From positions 1-36,944 of the forward strand of contig JALHQC010000041.1 of NCBI GenBank assembly GCA_022842165.1: DNA of 36,944 bases, written 5' to 3'. The notes under the pieces are model-generated. The model did not search any database. It had not been told where the DNA came from and saw nothing but the letters and a program-made list of their open reading frames with translations. Made by a program: the position numbers and the translations under genes. This DNA comes from a bacterium (GTDB lineage: Bacteria > Pseudomonadota > Alphaproteobacteria > Rhizobiales > Aestuariivirgaceae). The first letter of the stretch is position 1. Every line of letters begins with the position of its first letter. This document shows positions 17,545 through 28,507 of the stretch, one piece after another.

Positions 17545-18195
17545 TCAGCCGTCTTTCCTGTCACCCCGCGCCACGATCTTCAGCGCCTGGTCGGGCAGCG
17601 GCCGCTGCAGTTGCAATGCGTCCTCGGGGGGCGCCGTCATCCAGCGTTCGATTTCTTCCGGTGCCGTCAGGATCACGGGCATCGCCTTGGGATGAATGGC
17701 GCCCACCTCGGCATTGGCATCGGTTGTCAGGAAGGCAAAGAGATCATTCGTGGTTTCGCCTTCCTTCACCTTCCGCACCGAAGTCCAGGGCGTCCAGATA
17801 CCGGCGAAGACGGCAAGCGGGCGGTCTTCGCCCAACGCGAACCATACGGGCGAAGTCTTGCCATCGGCCAGCTTCTCGTTTTCCGAAAAGCTGGTGAACG
17901 GCACCACGCAGCGATTTTCCCGGCCCAGCCAGCGCCGCCAGTGCGGCGACTTCACGTTCCGCACATTGGTGATGCCGGGGTCGGCATTGCGGCCCTTCAG
18001 CGCAAAGGCTGGAGACGGCATGCCCCAGCGCGCCATCACAAGCTCGCGGCTCTCCGCGCCGTTGCGCACGATCGGCGCCTGATAGTCGGGAAATATGCCC
18101 GGAAGCGGCGGCAGGTTGCCCGTCCGGTCCGCCATGGCGCGCGTCAGTTCGATGATGGCGGCCTGCCCCTTGGTGAGGCTGTAGAGATTGCACAT
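17545..18195 (-). CDS. SRAP-domain protein (YedK/HMCES family), abasic-site DNA-protein crosslinker
   Basis: The 216-residue protein belongs to the SOS-response-associated peptidase (SRAP) family, which caps abasic sites in single-stranded DNA by a thiazolidine link through Cys2. Cys2 directly follows the initiator Met in MCNLYSL, which fixes the start at 18195; longer starts would bury the nucleophile. Other family residues are visible: Asn77 in ITNVRN, Glu105 in FTSFSENEK and His168 in IHPKAMPVIL, in the order and spacing of E. coli YedK. It protects replication forks at damaged bases. It is flanked by the 57-aa gene and a divergent unknown gene. No LexA box was recognised upstream. Confidence 0.92.
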   Translation of the reverse strand: MCNLYSLTKGQAAIIELTRAMADRTGNLPPLPGIFPDYQAPIVRNGAESRELVMARWGMPSPAFALKGRNADPGITNVRNVKSPHWRRWLGRENRCVVPFTSFSENEKLADGKTSPVWFALGEDRPLAVFAGIWTPWTSVRKVKEGETTNDLFAFLTTDANAEVGAIHPKAMPVILTAPEEIERWMTAPPEDALQLQRPLPDQALKIVARGDRKDG

Positions 18196-18361
18196 CGTTC
18201 TTATGTGGCGCACCGGCATCATTCTGAAAAGAGCCTTGCAAACCGGGAGGACAGGCTTAACGGCGGCTTTCCCCCGGCTTTCGTTTTACCGCGAGGCTGC
18301 AGAGATTTCGCAACCACCTTCCTTAAGTTGCGGGTCATGCCGGTCTGCTAGTTCTGCTTTC

Positions 18362-19057
18362 ATGCAAGCGATGAACAGACACTTGGAATCGTCCGCGGCG
18401 TTTTCCGAAGCCGGCGCCGCCACTGCGGGGAACGTCTATCCCCTGACTGCCCACAAGCCGGGGCTTCAGCTTCGCTCGATGACCGCGGCGGGAACGCGGT
18501 CGGCTCCGGCACTGCTCACTTCCCTGCACTGTCCGGGGCAAGGGCAGAGCGTGCTGATCCAGCCGGAGATCGCCCTCTCCTACGACAGCCACGCCGTCGA
18601 CAGCAGGAGCGGTGCATTTTCCGCGCGCATCTCGCTGCGCAACAAGGCTTCCCTCGTCGCGCATCAGCCCTTTCTGTGCTTGCCAATCCTTGGCCTGGAG
18701 CTTTCGCCCGCACAAGGCTGGAGCATGAGCGACATCAGTTCCATCCGCCGCCTTCGCCGCTTCGGCCAGGATGGCGTACAGATGCTCGACGCCGGCTCGG
18801 GCGTCCACTGCTGCACGATCACCTTGCTCTTCAGCGCCGAAGATGGCGGCAGGATCGAGTATGAGGAGGGCAGCTGGCACGCCGTGAACACGCTTCCCGA
18901 TCTTCGCCTCACTTGCGTTGCGGGCGCCGGCAATTTCCCGTCGGAACGTCTGCCGCTGGTGATCTCGGCCATGGCGATCAGGACCTTCCTGACAAGCCTC
19001 ATCACTGCAGGGCGCGTGCCGGATGGTCTCGTCGATTTTCTGGGCCCGCCGCCTTGA
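18362..19057 (+). CDS. Uncharacterised protein (about 231 aa)
   Basis: The frame encodes an alternating polar/hydrophobic protein without a signal peptide or membrane helix. The central part (QSVLIQPEIALSYD, CTITLLFSAEDGG, RIEYEEGSWHAVNTLPDLRLT) suggests beta-rich structure. The C terminus (LPLVISAMAIRTFLTSLITAG) is more helical. No family was recognised. The opposite strand is also open over most of the region but reads as low-complexity charged sequence, so the plus frame is preferred. The ATG at 18362 has only weak start signals, with 18371 as an alternative. It is divergent from the SRAP gene and converges on the ketopantoate-reductase gene with a 13-base gap. Confidence 0.55.
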   Translation: MQAMNRHLESSAAFSEAGAATAGNVYPLTAHKPGLQLRSMTAAGTRSAPALLTSLHCPGQGQSVLIQPEIALSYDSHAVDSRSGAFSARISLRNKASLVAHQPFLCLPILGLELSPAQGWSMSDISSIRRLRRFGQDGVQMLDAGSGVHCCTITLLFSAEDGGRIEYEEGSWHAVNTLPDLRLTCVAGAGNFPSERLPLVISAMAIRTFLTSLITAGRVPDGLVDFLGPPP

Positions 19058-19070
19058 AGCGCCTTGCTGC

Positions 19071-20048
19071 TCAATAAAGCCCGGCAACCCGCGCCCGCTG
19101 GGTGACGAGCGCCAGCATCATGTCGATCACCGGCGTTGGCGTCGCCGTGATGCGCCCCAGTTCCTGAACCGCGCCGACCAGCGCATCAATCTCCATCGGC
19201 CGTCCGGCATCGAGGTCCTGCAACATTGAGGTGCGGTGCGCGCCGACGGCCGCGCCGCCGTCGATGCGGCGTTCGACATCGATGGGAAAGCTGACGCCGA
19301 GCTTTTCGGCGATCTCCTGCGCCTCGATCATCATGCGCCGCGCCACGCCGCGCGTGCCGGGGTCGGTGCAAAGCACATCGAGCGTCGCATGCGTCAGCGC
19401 CGAGATCGGGTTGAAGGAGAGATTGCCCCACAGCTTTACCCAGATCTCGTCCCGCAGGCGCGGCTTGACCGGAGCCTTGAGGCCGGCCGCCTGTAGCACC
19501 TGCGACAGTGCCGCCGCGCGTTCCGATTTCGAACCGTCAGGCTCGCCCAGCGAGAAGCGGTTGCCCTCGATATGGCGGATGGTGCCGGGCGTGCTCACCT
19601 CCGCTGCCGGATAGACGACGCAGCCCAACACGCGGTCTGGCCCGAAGCCGTCCCATTGCACATTGCCGGGGTCGACGGTCTGAAGCCTTGTGCCTTCCAG
19701 CGGCCCGCCGATCTTGTGGAAATACCACCACGGCACGCCGTTGACGCCGCTGACGATCGTTGTGCGATCGCCGATCAGCGGCCGCATGGCGGCAACGGCG
19801 GGCGGCACCGAATGCGCCTTGAGCGTCACGATCACGTAGTCCTGTTCTCCCAGTTCGGCAGGATCGGCGCTCGCTCGAACTTTTGCGGTGACAGGCTCCT
19901 TGCTCTCCTCGATCAGCGTCAGGCCTTTGTCCTTGATCGCCGCAAGATGGGCCCCGCGCGCCACGAGGCTGACGTCCGCCCCGGCCTGTGCGAGTTTTGC
20001 ACCCATGTAGCCACCGATGGCACCGGCCCCGAAGATGCAGATCTTCAT
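19071..20048 (-). CDS. 2-dehydropantoate 2-reductase family protein (ketopantoate reductase-like)
   Basis: The 325-residue enzyme has the NADPH Rossmann motif FGAGAIGGYMG (6-16), the ApbA/PanE N-terminal domain (VTLKAHSVPPAV) and the catalytic Lys205 in DEIWVKLWGNLSFNPISALT. The C-terminal helical domain is complete. PanE reduces ketopantoate to pantoate for coenzyme A synthesis. Many paralogues of this family act on other keto acids, so the panE symbol is withheld. Its ATG overlaps the acyl-CoA synthetase stop by four bases (ATGA), so the two are translationally coupled. That suggests a joint catabolic role rather than vitamin synthesis (inference). Confidence 0.88.
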   Translation of the reverse strand: MKICIFGAGAIGGYMGAKLAQAGADVSLVARGAHLAAIKDKGLTLIEESKEPVTAKVRASADPAELGEQDYVIVTLKAHSVPPAVAAMRPLIGDRTTIVSGVNGVPWWYFHKIGGPLEGTRLQTVDPGNVQWDGFGPDRVLGCVVYPAAEVSTPGTIRHIEGNRFSLGEPDGSKSERAAALSQVLQAAGLKAPVKPRLRDEIWVKLWGNLSFNPISALTHATLDVLCTDPGTRGVARRMMIEAQEIAEKLGVSFPIDVERRIDGGAAVGAHRTSMLQDLDAGRPMEIDALVGAVQELGRITATPTPVIDMMLALVTQRARVAGLY

Positions 20049-21574
20049 GGCGCGCCAAGCCCGAGTTTTTCGGCAAGGCCGATCCGCTGCAGCTTGCCCG
20101 TGGCGCCTTTGGGGATTTCATCGAGGATGATCACGCGGCGCGGCACCTTGAAATCCGCCATCCGGCTGGCCGCGAAATCGCGGATGTCGCGTTCGGTGGC
20201 GGAATGGCCCTCGCGCAGCACGACGGCGGCCGCCACTTCCTCGCCCAGCTTCGGATGCGGCATGGCGAAGGCGACGGCCTGCACGATGGCGGGGTGGTCG
20301 AGCAGCACGCCATCGACTTCGAGCGGGCTGATCTTCTCGCCGCCGCGGTTGATGATTTCCTTCAGACGCCCGGTCAGCGTCAGATAGCCCTCGCCGTCGA
20401 TGGCACCCTGGTCGCCGGTGCGGAACCATCTCCTGCCCTCGGCCTCGAAGAAACTCCTGGCATTGGCGTCAGGATTTCCTTCATAGCCCTGCGTCACGTT
20501 GCCGCCCGAGATCACGACCTCGCCGGTGCCGTCAACAAGGCGGTTCTCCACCTCATGGGCTGTGCGGACGAGGGGCCCTGCGGCAAGCCCCACCGACCCC
20601 GGCTTCTGGGCGCGCGGCGGCAGCGGATTACTCGTCATCTGGTGGGTGGCTTCCGTCATGCCATAGGCCTCGATCACCGGTGCTGCGAAGGTCTTCGCCA
20701 GTTCCAGCATCACCTGAGCCGGAAGCGAGGCCGACGAGGAGCGCAGGAAGCGCAGCGGCACGGCATCGATCGCATCCCTGTTACGTGCCGCGCGGCTCAA
20801 GATCGCCTGATGCATGGTCGGCACCGCCGTGTACCACGTGGGCTTCGCGTCCTTCATCCAGCCGAAGAATTTCAAGGCATCGAAGCCGGGCGCGCACCAG
20901 ATCGAGGCGCCCGCGGCAAGTGAAGTCGTGACCGCGGCGATCAGCCCATGGATATGGAACAGTGGCATCACGTTGAGGCAGCGGTCATCACGCGTCAGGG
21001 CCAGCGATGCGCCGATGTTGCGGGCCGAGGCCACCACATTCGACTGCAGCAGCGGCACGATCTTCGGCCGCGACGTGGTGCCCGACGTATGGAGGATCAG
21101 CGCCACATCGCCGGGGCCCGGTGCCGCATCGGAGGCAGCCGCAACAGCAGCAGCACCCGATAGCGTGAACTGTCCCGCAGGAAGTTCAGGCCGTGTTTCA
21201 AGCCGCAGGATCTGCACGCCGCAGGCCTTGGCGGCGGCCGTGGCGGGGCCGTCGATTCCTGCCGGCACCACAAGCGCCTTGGCCTTCAGGTCCTTCAGGT
21301 AGAATTCGAACTCTTCCTGGCGGTAGGCCGGGTTCAAGGGCGCGGTGACGGCGGCCTGCGCGATGGCGATGAAGGCGGCCGCCATCTCAGGCCCGTTGGG
21401 CAGCACGATCGCCACCCGGTCGCCCGTGCCGATGCCGAAGCCGTGAAGCTGCGCTGCCGTTTGCGCCGCCAGCGCGCGCAAGTCCCCATAGGTCAGCCAC
21501 GCGCGGCCCGGAGCGCCAATCGCCGGGGCATTGGCATCGGTGCCCGCCAGCAGGCCCGCCAGTGTTGCAGTCAT
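20045..21574 (-). CDS. Acyl-CoA synthetase (AMP-binding), oxalate-CoA ligase-like
   Basis: The 509-residue ANL-superfamily enzyme activates a carboxylate through an acyl-AMP. Motifs in order are the ATP-binding loop LHTSGTTSRPK, PLFHIHGLIAAV, the aromatic core WYTAVPTMHQ, YGMTEATHQM, the hinge RTGDQGAIDGEG then GRLKEIINRGGEKISPLEVD, and the catalytic Lys in PKGATGKLQRI. The text around TSGTTSRPK, FHIHGL, RSSSASLPAQVM and TSNPLPP closely resembles plant and yeast oxalyl-CoA synthetases (AAE3/Pcs60), so a small dicarboxylate such as oxalate is the first guess. The ATG at 21574 follows an AGAGG site by eight bases. It is the first gene of a two-gene unit. Confidence 0.9.
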   Translation of the reverse strand: MTATLAGLLAGTDANAPAIGAPGRAWLTYGDLRALAAQTAAQLHGFGIGTGDRVAIVLPNGPEMAAAFIAIAQAAVTAPLNPAYRQEEFEFYLKDLKAKALVVPAGIDGPATAAAKACGVQILRLETRPELPAGQFTLSGAAAVAAASDAAPGPGDVALILHTSGTTSRPKIVPLLQSNVVASARNIGASLALTRDDRCLNVMPLFHIHGLIAAVTTSLAAGASIWCAPGFDALKFFGWMKDAKPTWYTAVPTMHQAILSRAARNRDAIDAVPLRFLRSSSASLPAQVMLELAKTFAAPVIEAYGMTEATHQMTSNPLPPRAQKPGSVGLAAGPLVRTAHEVENRLVDGTGEVVISGGNVTQGYEGNPDANARSFFEAEGRRWFRTGDQGAIDGEGYLTLTGRLKEIINRGGEKISPLEVDGVLLDHPAIVQAVAFAMPHPKLGEEVAAAVVLREGHSATERDIRDFAASRMADFKVPRRVIILDEIPKGATGKLQRIGLAEKLGLGAP

Positions 21575-21680
21575 GTCATTGCCTCTTCGATGAATCTGGC
21601 TTGGACTTAGCGCGACGCGGCGCGCGACGGAACCTCGCTCTCGCGACCGGCTTAAAATCGCCAGTGTGACGGCGGCCCGC

Positions 21681-21690
21681 ATTGCGCAAT
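21681..21690. promoter_or_regulatory. Perfect 10-base palindrome in a divergent promoter region
   Basis: ATTGCGCAAT lies about 107 bases upstream of the acyl-CoA synthetase start and 97 bases upstream of the GGDEF-EAL start. It could be a regulator site, but a palindrome of this size can occur by chance. Confidence 0.2.
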
Positions 21691-21708
21691 TTCTACAATC
21701 TCAAGCTG

Positions 21709-21731
21709 AAGTTGCATTTCAAATACAACTT
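21709..21731. promoter_or_regulatory. 23-base imperfect palindrome, probable operator
   Basis: Eleven-base arms (AAGTTGCATTT and AAATACAACTT) flank a single central C with only one mismatched pair. The AT-rich tract just after it (TTTTTAAATC, 21730-21739) could hold the -10 region for the GGDEF-EAL gene. Its place between divergent genes and its near-perfect symmetry suggest a binding site for a dimeric regulator, such as a TetR- or FadR-type factor. The regulator is not in the window. Confidence 0.5.
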
Positions 21732-21770
21732 TTTAAATCTTTGCCGGTAACTCGGAGTCTCTGCGCCGCC

Positions 21771-21779
21771 AAGGGAAGG
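21771..21779 (+). promoter_or_regulatory. Ribosome binding site deciding a GTG start
   Basis: AAGGGAAGG lies seven bases before the GTG at 21787. No ATG fits better, so this site fixes the start of the GGDEF-EAL gene. Confidence 0.75.
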
Positions 21780-21786
21780 TTATCTT

Positions 21787-24354
21787 GTGTCACACTGCTC
21801 GAAAGTTGAAGCTGGCCGCCTGAAGGCCCTGCATGACCTCAGGATCATGGACACGTCGTCCGATCCGGCTTTCGAAGCCATAACCGCCATCACTGCCGAC
21901 TTTTTCAGTGTTCCCATTTGTCTTGTCAGCCTGATCGGCGAGGACCGGCAATGGTTCAAATCGCGGGTGGGAATCGATAGCGAGCAGACACCGCGCGACG
22001 TGGCATTCTGTGCGACTGCGATCGAACTGAACGCTACGCTGGTCGTTCCGGACGCCACGCTCGATCCGCGGTTCAGCTCCAACCCTTTCGTGACCAGCGC
22101 CCCCTTCATCCGCTTCTACGCAGGCTGCCCGATCCGCAGCCCGGACGGATTTGCAATGGGAACGCTCTGCATCATTGACATCAGGCCGCGTGCATTCGGT
22201 CCGGAGCAGATCGAACAACTCTCCCGCCTCGCCCTCTCGGTCGAGAGGCACCTTCACCACCACGGCGACAAGCTTACCCTGGCCGATAACCTTCACCGGC
22301 AGGAAGGGCTGAAACACGCTCTCGAACAGCAGGAAAGCCGTCTCGCCCAGCAGAACTCGCTCTTCGAGATCCTGTCGCGCCGCGGCGAGCTGGGAATCTG
22401 GCAATCGCACCCGGTGACCGGAAAGCTCAGCTGGAGCGCCGGCATGCGCGTCATCTATGGAGTCGAGCCCAGCTACGAACCAGCCCCGGCTCTCATCCAT
22501 AGGCAATTCTGCTATCCGGAAGACAAGATCGAGCAGATAGTGACAGCGGAGAACAGCCACGAAGACTATTCGGTGACCGTGCCCATCGTTGATGGCCGGG
22601 GCCATTCCAAGTGGGTCCGGATCGACTCGCGCCTCGTGCCTGGCTGCGACGGCCAGCCCCTTCGCATCGGCATCTGCCAGGATGTCACGAAGAGCGCGGA
22701 GAAGGAGGCCTCGTTCAGGCTTCTCTTTCAGGCCAATCCGGTTCCGATGTGGGTCTACGACACAGCCACGCTGCGCTTCCTGAAGGTCAATGACGCGGCA
22801 ATCCGTCATTATGGCTATACGCGCGACGAATTTCTCGCCATGACGATCCTCGACATCCGGCCGGCCGGCGAGCATGAGCGCCTTCGCGAAAGGCTGGCCT
22901 TGGAATTCATTCATAGCCACGGCGAACATGAATGGTCGCATGTCCGCGCCGATGGCAGCAGGATCGCCGTTGCGATCTATTCCTCGCCGCTCGATTACCA
23001 CGGGCTCCACTCGCGGATCGTGGCGGCGGTCGATGTTACCGAGCGCCGGAATTTCGAGCGGAAGATTTCGCGGCTCGCCTCGCAGGATCCCCTCACCGGA
23101 CTGCCGAACCGCAGGCAGCTGCTGTCGCACCTCGAAACGTGTTTCAATCGGCCGCCTGAGACGTCGGCGGCGGTTCTTATCCTCGATCTCGACAACTTCA
23201 AGTCCATCAACGACACCTTCGGGCATCCGGCGGGCGATGATGTCATCATCCAGGCGGTGCAGCGGCTGCAATATGCGCTCCGCCCCAGCGATCTGCTGGC
23301 GCGCCTCGGCGGCGACGAGTTCGCCGTCGTCATCAACGACAAGTGCTCGCCGCATGAGGCGACCGCAATCGCAAACCGCCTCATCGCGGGATGTTCCGAG
23401 CCCTTCACGGTGTCCGAGCGGGCCATAAACCTCGGCCTGTCCATCGGGATCGCCTGTGCTCCGGAGCATGGCAGTGCGGCTGACGTCCTGCTCCGGAATG
23501 CCGACCTTGCCCTGTACAGGGCAAAGGCCGCCGGCCGCAACTGCTGCCGCATGTTCGAACCCGTGATGCATCTGCAGCAGGTGCGGCACACCGAGCTTGT
23601 GCAGGACATGCGGATGGCCATCAAGAAAAGCCAGCTCGAACTGCATGTGCAGCCTATCGTCAACCTGGCTTCCCGGGCAGTCGTCGGCCACGAGGCTCTC
23701 GTGCGCTGGCGCCATCCCCTGCGCGGTCTTGTGGCGCCGCAGGAATTCATTCCGATCGCCGAAGAGACCGGCCTCATCATTCCGCTGTCGCGCTGGGTTT
23801 TCAGGCAAGCATGTCTGGCCGCCGCCTCAGGTCAGGTGACAGGCGTCATCGCCGTCAATGCCTCTGCCGTTCAGTTCAGCAGGTCGGATATCATTCCCTG
23901 CGTCAGGGAGGCGCTGGGCGAAAGCGGGCTGCCGCCGAGCCGTCTCGAGATCGAGGTCACCGAAACGATGCTGCTCGACAATACCGCCCAGAGCATGCGG
24001 ATGCTGGAAGAGTTGCATGCGATGGGCATCAGGCTGGCGCTGGACGACTTCGGCACCGGCTACTCGAACCTGAGCTATCTGCAGAGCATGCCGATCGACA
24101 AGCTGAAGATCGACAGATCCTTCGTGCGCGATCTGTGCGTGACGGCGAAAAGCTCCGAGATCGTCAAGGCGGCCATCTCGCTGGCCGACAGCATCGGCAT
24201 CATGTCTCTTGGCGAAGGGGTCGAGACCGAGCAGCAGGCCGCCGCGCTCCGGCGCCTCGGATGTACGGATGCCCAGGGCTATCTCTTTGGAAAGCCAAAG
24301 CCGCTGGCAATGATGGTTGCCCGAGGAATGGCAATGTCTCTTTCGGCTGGTTGA
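21787..24354 (+). CDS. GAF-PAS-PAS-GGDEF-EAL cyclic-di-GMP signalling protein
   Basis: The 855-residue cytosolic protein has a GAF domain (about 15-155, with RQWFKSRVGID and TPRDVAFCATAI), two PAS domains (about 195-300 and 305-420), a GGDEF diguanylate cyclase domain (about 430-590) and an EAL phosphodiesterase domain (about 600-845). The GGDEF signature is intact (508-512) and is preceded by an inhibitory-site RPSD (499-502) at the canonical five-residue spacing. The EAL side keeps Glu636 in GHEALVRW, DDFGTGYSNL (753-762), KIDRSF and EGVET, so both enzymes may be active. No membrane segment or signal peptide was seen. The start is a GTG behind a strong ribosome site. The next gene, 30 bases on, also carries a GGDEF-type domain. 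Confidence 0.96.
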   Translation: MSHCSKVEAGRLKALHDLRIMDTSSDPAFEAITAITADFFSVPICLVSLIGEDRQWFKSRVGIDSEQTPRDVAFCATAIELNATLVVPDATLDPRFSSNPFVTSAPFIRFYAGCPIRSPDGFAMGTLCIIDIRPRAFGPEQIEQLSRLALSVERHLHHHGDKLTLADNLHRQEGLKHALEQQESRLAQQNSLFEILSRRGELGIWQSHPVTGKLSWSAGMRVIYGVEPSYEPAPALIHRQFCYPEDKIEQIVTAENSHEDYSVTVPIVDGRGHSKWVRIDSRLVPGCDGQPLRIGICQDVTKSAEKEASFRLLFQANPVPMWVYDTATLRFLKVNDAAIRHYGYTRDEFLAMTILDIRPAGEHERLRERLALEFIHSHGEHEWSHVRADGSRIAVAIYSSPLDYHGLHSRIVAAVDVTERRNFERKISRLASQDPLTGLPNRRQLLSHLETCFNRPPETSAAVLILDLDNFKSINDTFGHPAGDDVIIQAVQRLQYALRPSDLLARLGGDEFAVVINDKCSPHEATAIANRLIAGCSEPFTVSERAINLGLSIGIACAPEHGSAADVLLRNADLALYRAKAAGRNCCRMFEPVMHLQQVRHTELVQDMRMAIKKSQLELHVQPIVNLASRAVVGHEALVRWRHPLRGLVAPQEFIPIAEETGLIIPLSRWVFRQACLAAASGQVTGVIAVNASAVQFSRSDIIPCVREALGESGLPPSRLEIEVTETMLLDNTAQSMRMLEELHAMGIRLALDDFGTGYSNLSYLQSMPIDKLKIDRSFVRDLCVTAKSSEIVKAAISLADSIGIMSLGEGVETEQQAAALRRLGCTDAQGYLFGKPKPLAMMVARGMAMSLSAG

Positions 24355-24384
24355 GGTGATCACGTTGGCGGAGGCGGACCGGTA

Positions 24385-25335
24385 ATGGGCAAAGCAAGAC
24401 GGCCACTGTCGATAACCTGTGCTGGTCTGGGGTGCCTCGTTACCGTCCTGTTCATGATGCCGGGGCTGTTTCCGTCGCAGGAGCGGCTGATGATTGCGAT
24501 CGTCTCGACGACGACGGTTCTTTCAGGGCTTTCGGCGTGGCTCGAATCGGGTGCTGGCGGTTTCTTTTCGGGCAGCGGTGATTTCGTGGCCTCCAGCCTG
24601 ATGCGATATGGAAAGAGGGAAACCGTCCAGCCGCCCGCCGGAGAGGGCATCAGCGAACAGGAGCTGATGGCGCTGATCAGGAATGCGATGGAGACAAGCC
24701 GTGTCCCGGCGCTTGAGGCCTCGCAGTTCGAGGCGATCGTGAAGAAGCTTGTCCTGGCGCTCGAAGGCAGGAGAGAGCCCGATCCCGCTGAAGGGCCTGC
24801 GGTGCAGCACGCGCTTCCGTGCGGCGAGGCGGCAGGCTGGCATGACGAGAAAGGCCTCGTGGACTATCAGACCGGGGCCAGGAGCCGCAGATGTTTCGAT
24901 CTTTCGCTCGCCTCTGAAATCGCTAACGCCAAGAAGACCGGAAGCCCGCTGACGGTTCTGCTCGTCGATGTTGGCCAGCTCAATGCTGTCCGGTCGCGGC
25001 ACGGCGGCGTCGCGGCGGACGAGTTGCTGAAATGGGTCGCAGTGCGGCTGGCGACGACCGTGAGGGGACGCGACGTGGTGGCCCGCTTCGGGTCGCAGGA
25101 GTTCGCCATCGTGCTCCCCTGCACATCCTCGACGCAGGCGCAGAACGTCATCGAGAACATTCTCCAGACGCTCGACAAGGATCGCTGGGTTCCGATCGGC
25201 CCCAGCGAGGCACGTTACCGGATCACCCCGGTCATCGGGATCGCCACCTTCAACGATGGAGAATCCTCCACGATGCTGATCAAGCGGGCGGAGGCCGAAC
25301 TGCACCTGGCGCGGCTTTCGGCCAAGGCGGGCTGA
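24385..25335 (+). CDS. Membrane-anchored protein with catalytically degenerate GGDEF domain, I-site kept
   Basis: The 316-residue protein starts with two hydrophobic helices (about 9-28 and 36-53), then a charged helical linker and a GGDEF-fold domain (about 160-312). The signature is GSQEF (236-240) instead of GGDEF, so diguanylate cyclase activity is unlikely. The inhibitory-site motif RGRD (227-230) sits exactly five residues before it, as in c-di-GMP-binding I-sites. Asp195 in LLVDVGQLN corresponds to the metal-binding region. It is therefore best seen as a c-di-GMP receptor or a partner of the preceding GGDEF-EAL protein. A GGAGG site lies about ten bases upstream of the ATG, and the gap of 30 bases suggests one transcript. 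Confidence 0.88.
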   Translation: MGKARRPLSITCAGLGCLVTVLFMMPGLFPSQERLMIAIVSTTTVLSGLSAWLESGAGGFFSGSGDFVASSLMRYGKRETVQPPAGEGISEQELMALIRNAMETSRVPALEASQFEAIVKKLVLALEGRREPDPAEGPAVQHALPCGEAAGWHDEKGLVDYQTGARSRRCFDLSLASEIANAKKTGSPLTVLLVDVGQLNAVRSRHGGVAADELLKWVAVRLATTVRGRDVVARFGSQEFAIVLPCTSSTQAQNVIENILQTLDKDRWVPIGPSEARYRITPVIGIATFNDGESSTMLIKRAEAELHLARLSAKAG

Positions 25336-25457
25336 CCCGGAAGTTCCACCCCTGCGGCGTGATTGGTCCATCCGCAAGGCCATGCGCGCTGCCACCTTCG
25401 CTGCAAGGTCTTCCCTGCTATACGTCTCAGCCATCATCGTTTTCCAGGAGGTGTCCC

Positions 25458-26141
25458 ATGGCCGATTTCGTGATCCCTGCGCCGCCCGTTCCGTCCATTC
25501 CGGTGGCTGGCGGAGGTGCGTTCCCGGTGCGCCGCGTCTATTGCATCGGGCGCAATTACGCCGCCCACGCGGTCGAGATGGGTCACGATCCCAATCGCGA
25601 GTCTCCCTTCTTCTTCCAGAAGAACCCGAACAACCTCGATTCTTCGGGCGAGTTCCCCTATCCGCCGCATTCCTCCGACGTTCATCACGAGGTCGAACTC
25701 GTGGTGGCGCTGAAGTCGGGCGGCACCAGCATCCCGCTCGGCCAGGCGCTCGACCATGTCTGGGGCTATGCCGTGGGGCTCGACATGACCAGGCGCGACC
25801 TGCAGGCGGAGGCGAAGAAACACGGCCGCCCATGGGAAATCGGCAAGGCCTTCGAACGCTCAGGCCCCGTATGCCCCTTGCAGCCGGTGGCGAAACTCGG
25901 CCACCCCGCCGCGGGCCGCATCGAACTCAAGCTCAATGGCGCTCTGAAGCAGGAGGGCGACCTGAACCAGATGATCTGGAAGGTGCCGGAAATGATTTCC
26001 TATCTTTCGGAGTACTTCGAGTTGCAGGCGGGCGACATCATCATGTCCGGAACGCCGTCAGGCGTCGGCCTCGTCGCCAGGGGCGACAGGATGGACGCGA
26101 TGATCGAAGGCGTGGGAACGCTGTCCGTCAGGGTCGTCTGA
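25458..26141 (+). CDS. Fumarylacetoacetate hydrolase family protein, fumarylpyruvate hydrolase-like
   Basis: The 227-residue enzyme has the FAH fold with metal ligands Glu78 and Glu80 in HHEVELVVAL and Asp109 in GYAVGLDMTRRDL. It also has the entry motif YCIGRNYAAHAVEMG, the substrate loop RPWEIGKAF and the closing SGTPSGVGLV. The short form and these segments resemble fumarylpyruvate hydrolases of the gentisate pathway (NagK type), which yield fumarate and pyruvate. No gentisate dioxygenase or maleylpyruvate isomerase is nearby, so the real substrate may differ. A near-perfect AGGAGGTG site five bases before the ATG fixes the start. It lies 122 bases after the degenerate-GGDEF gene. Confidence 0.88.
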   Translation: MADFVIPAPPVPSIPVAGGGAFPVRRVYCIGRNYAAHAVEMGHDPNRESPFFFQKNPNNLDSSGEFPYPPHSSDVHHEVELVVALKSGGTSIPLGQALDHVWGYAVGLDMTRRDLQAEAKKHGRPWEIGKAFERSGPVCPLQPVAKLGHPAAGRIELKLNGALKQEGDLNQMIWKVPEMISYLSEYFELQAGDIIMSGTPSGVGLVARGDRMDAMIEGVGTLSVRVV

Positions 26142-26182
26142 AACTTCAGGCGGCCCTCGATCATGGCGTTAGCACTTTGTCG

Positions 26183-26199
26183 GGTGGACCTCATCCACC
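26183..26199. terminator. Possible transcription terminator hairpin
   Basis: GGTGGA and TCCACC form a six-pair stem with loop CCTCA, 42 bases after the FAH-family stop and before the isocitrate dehydrogenase gene. No T-run follows, so Rho-independent termination is uncertain. Confidence 0.3.
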
Positions 26200-26242
26200 T
26201 GGCCGGATATGAGGCGGACGGCATCAGAGAAAGGTTCCGAAA

Positions 26243-28507
<2,265 letters not shown>

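Noticed and set aside
21790-23808. 672-codon minus-strand open frame opposite the GGDEF-EAL gene
   Set aside because: Antisense shadow; the plus strand has intact GAF, PAS, GGDEF and EAL motifs.
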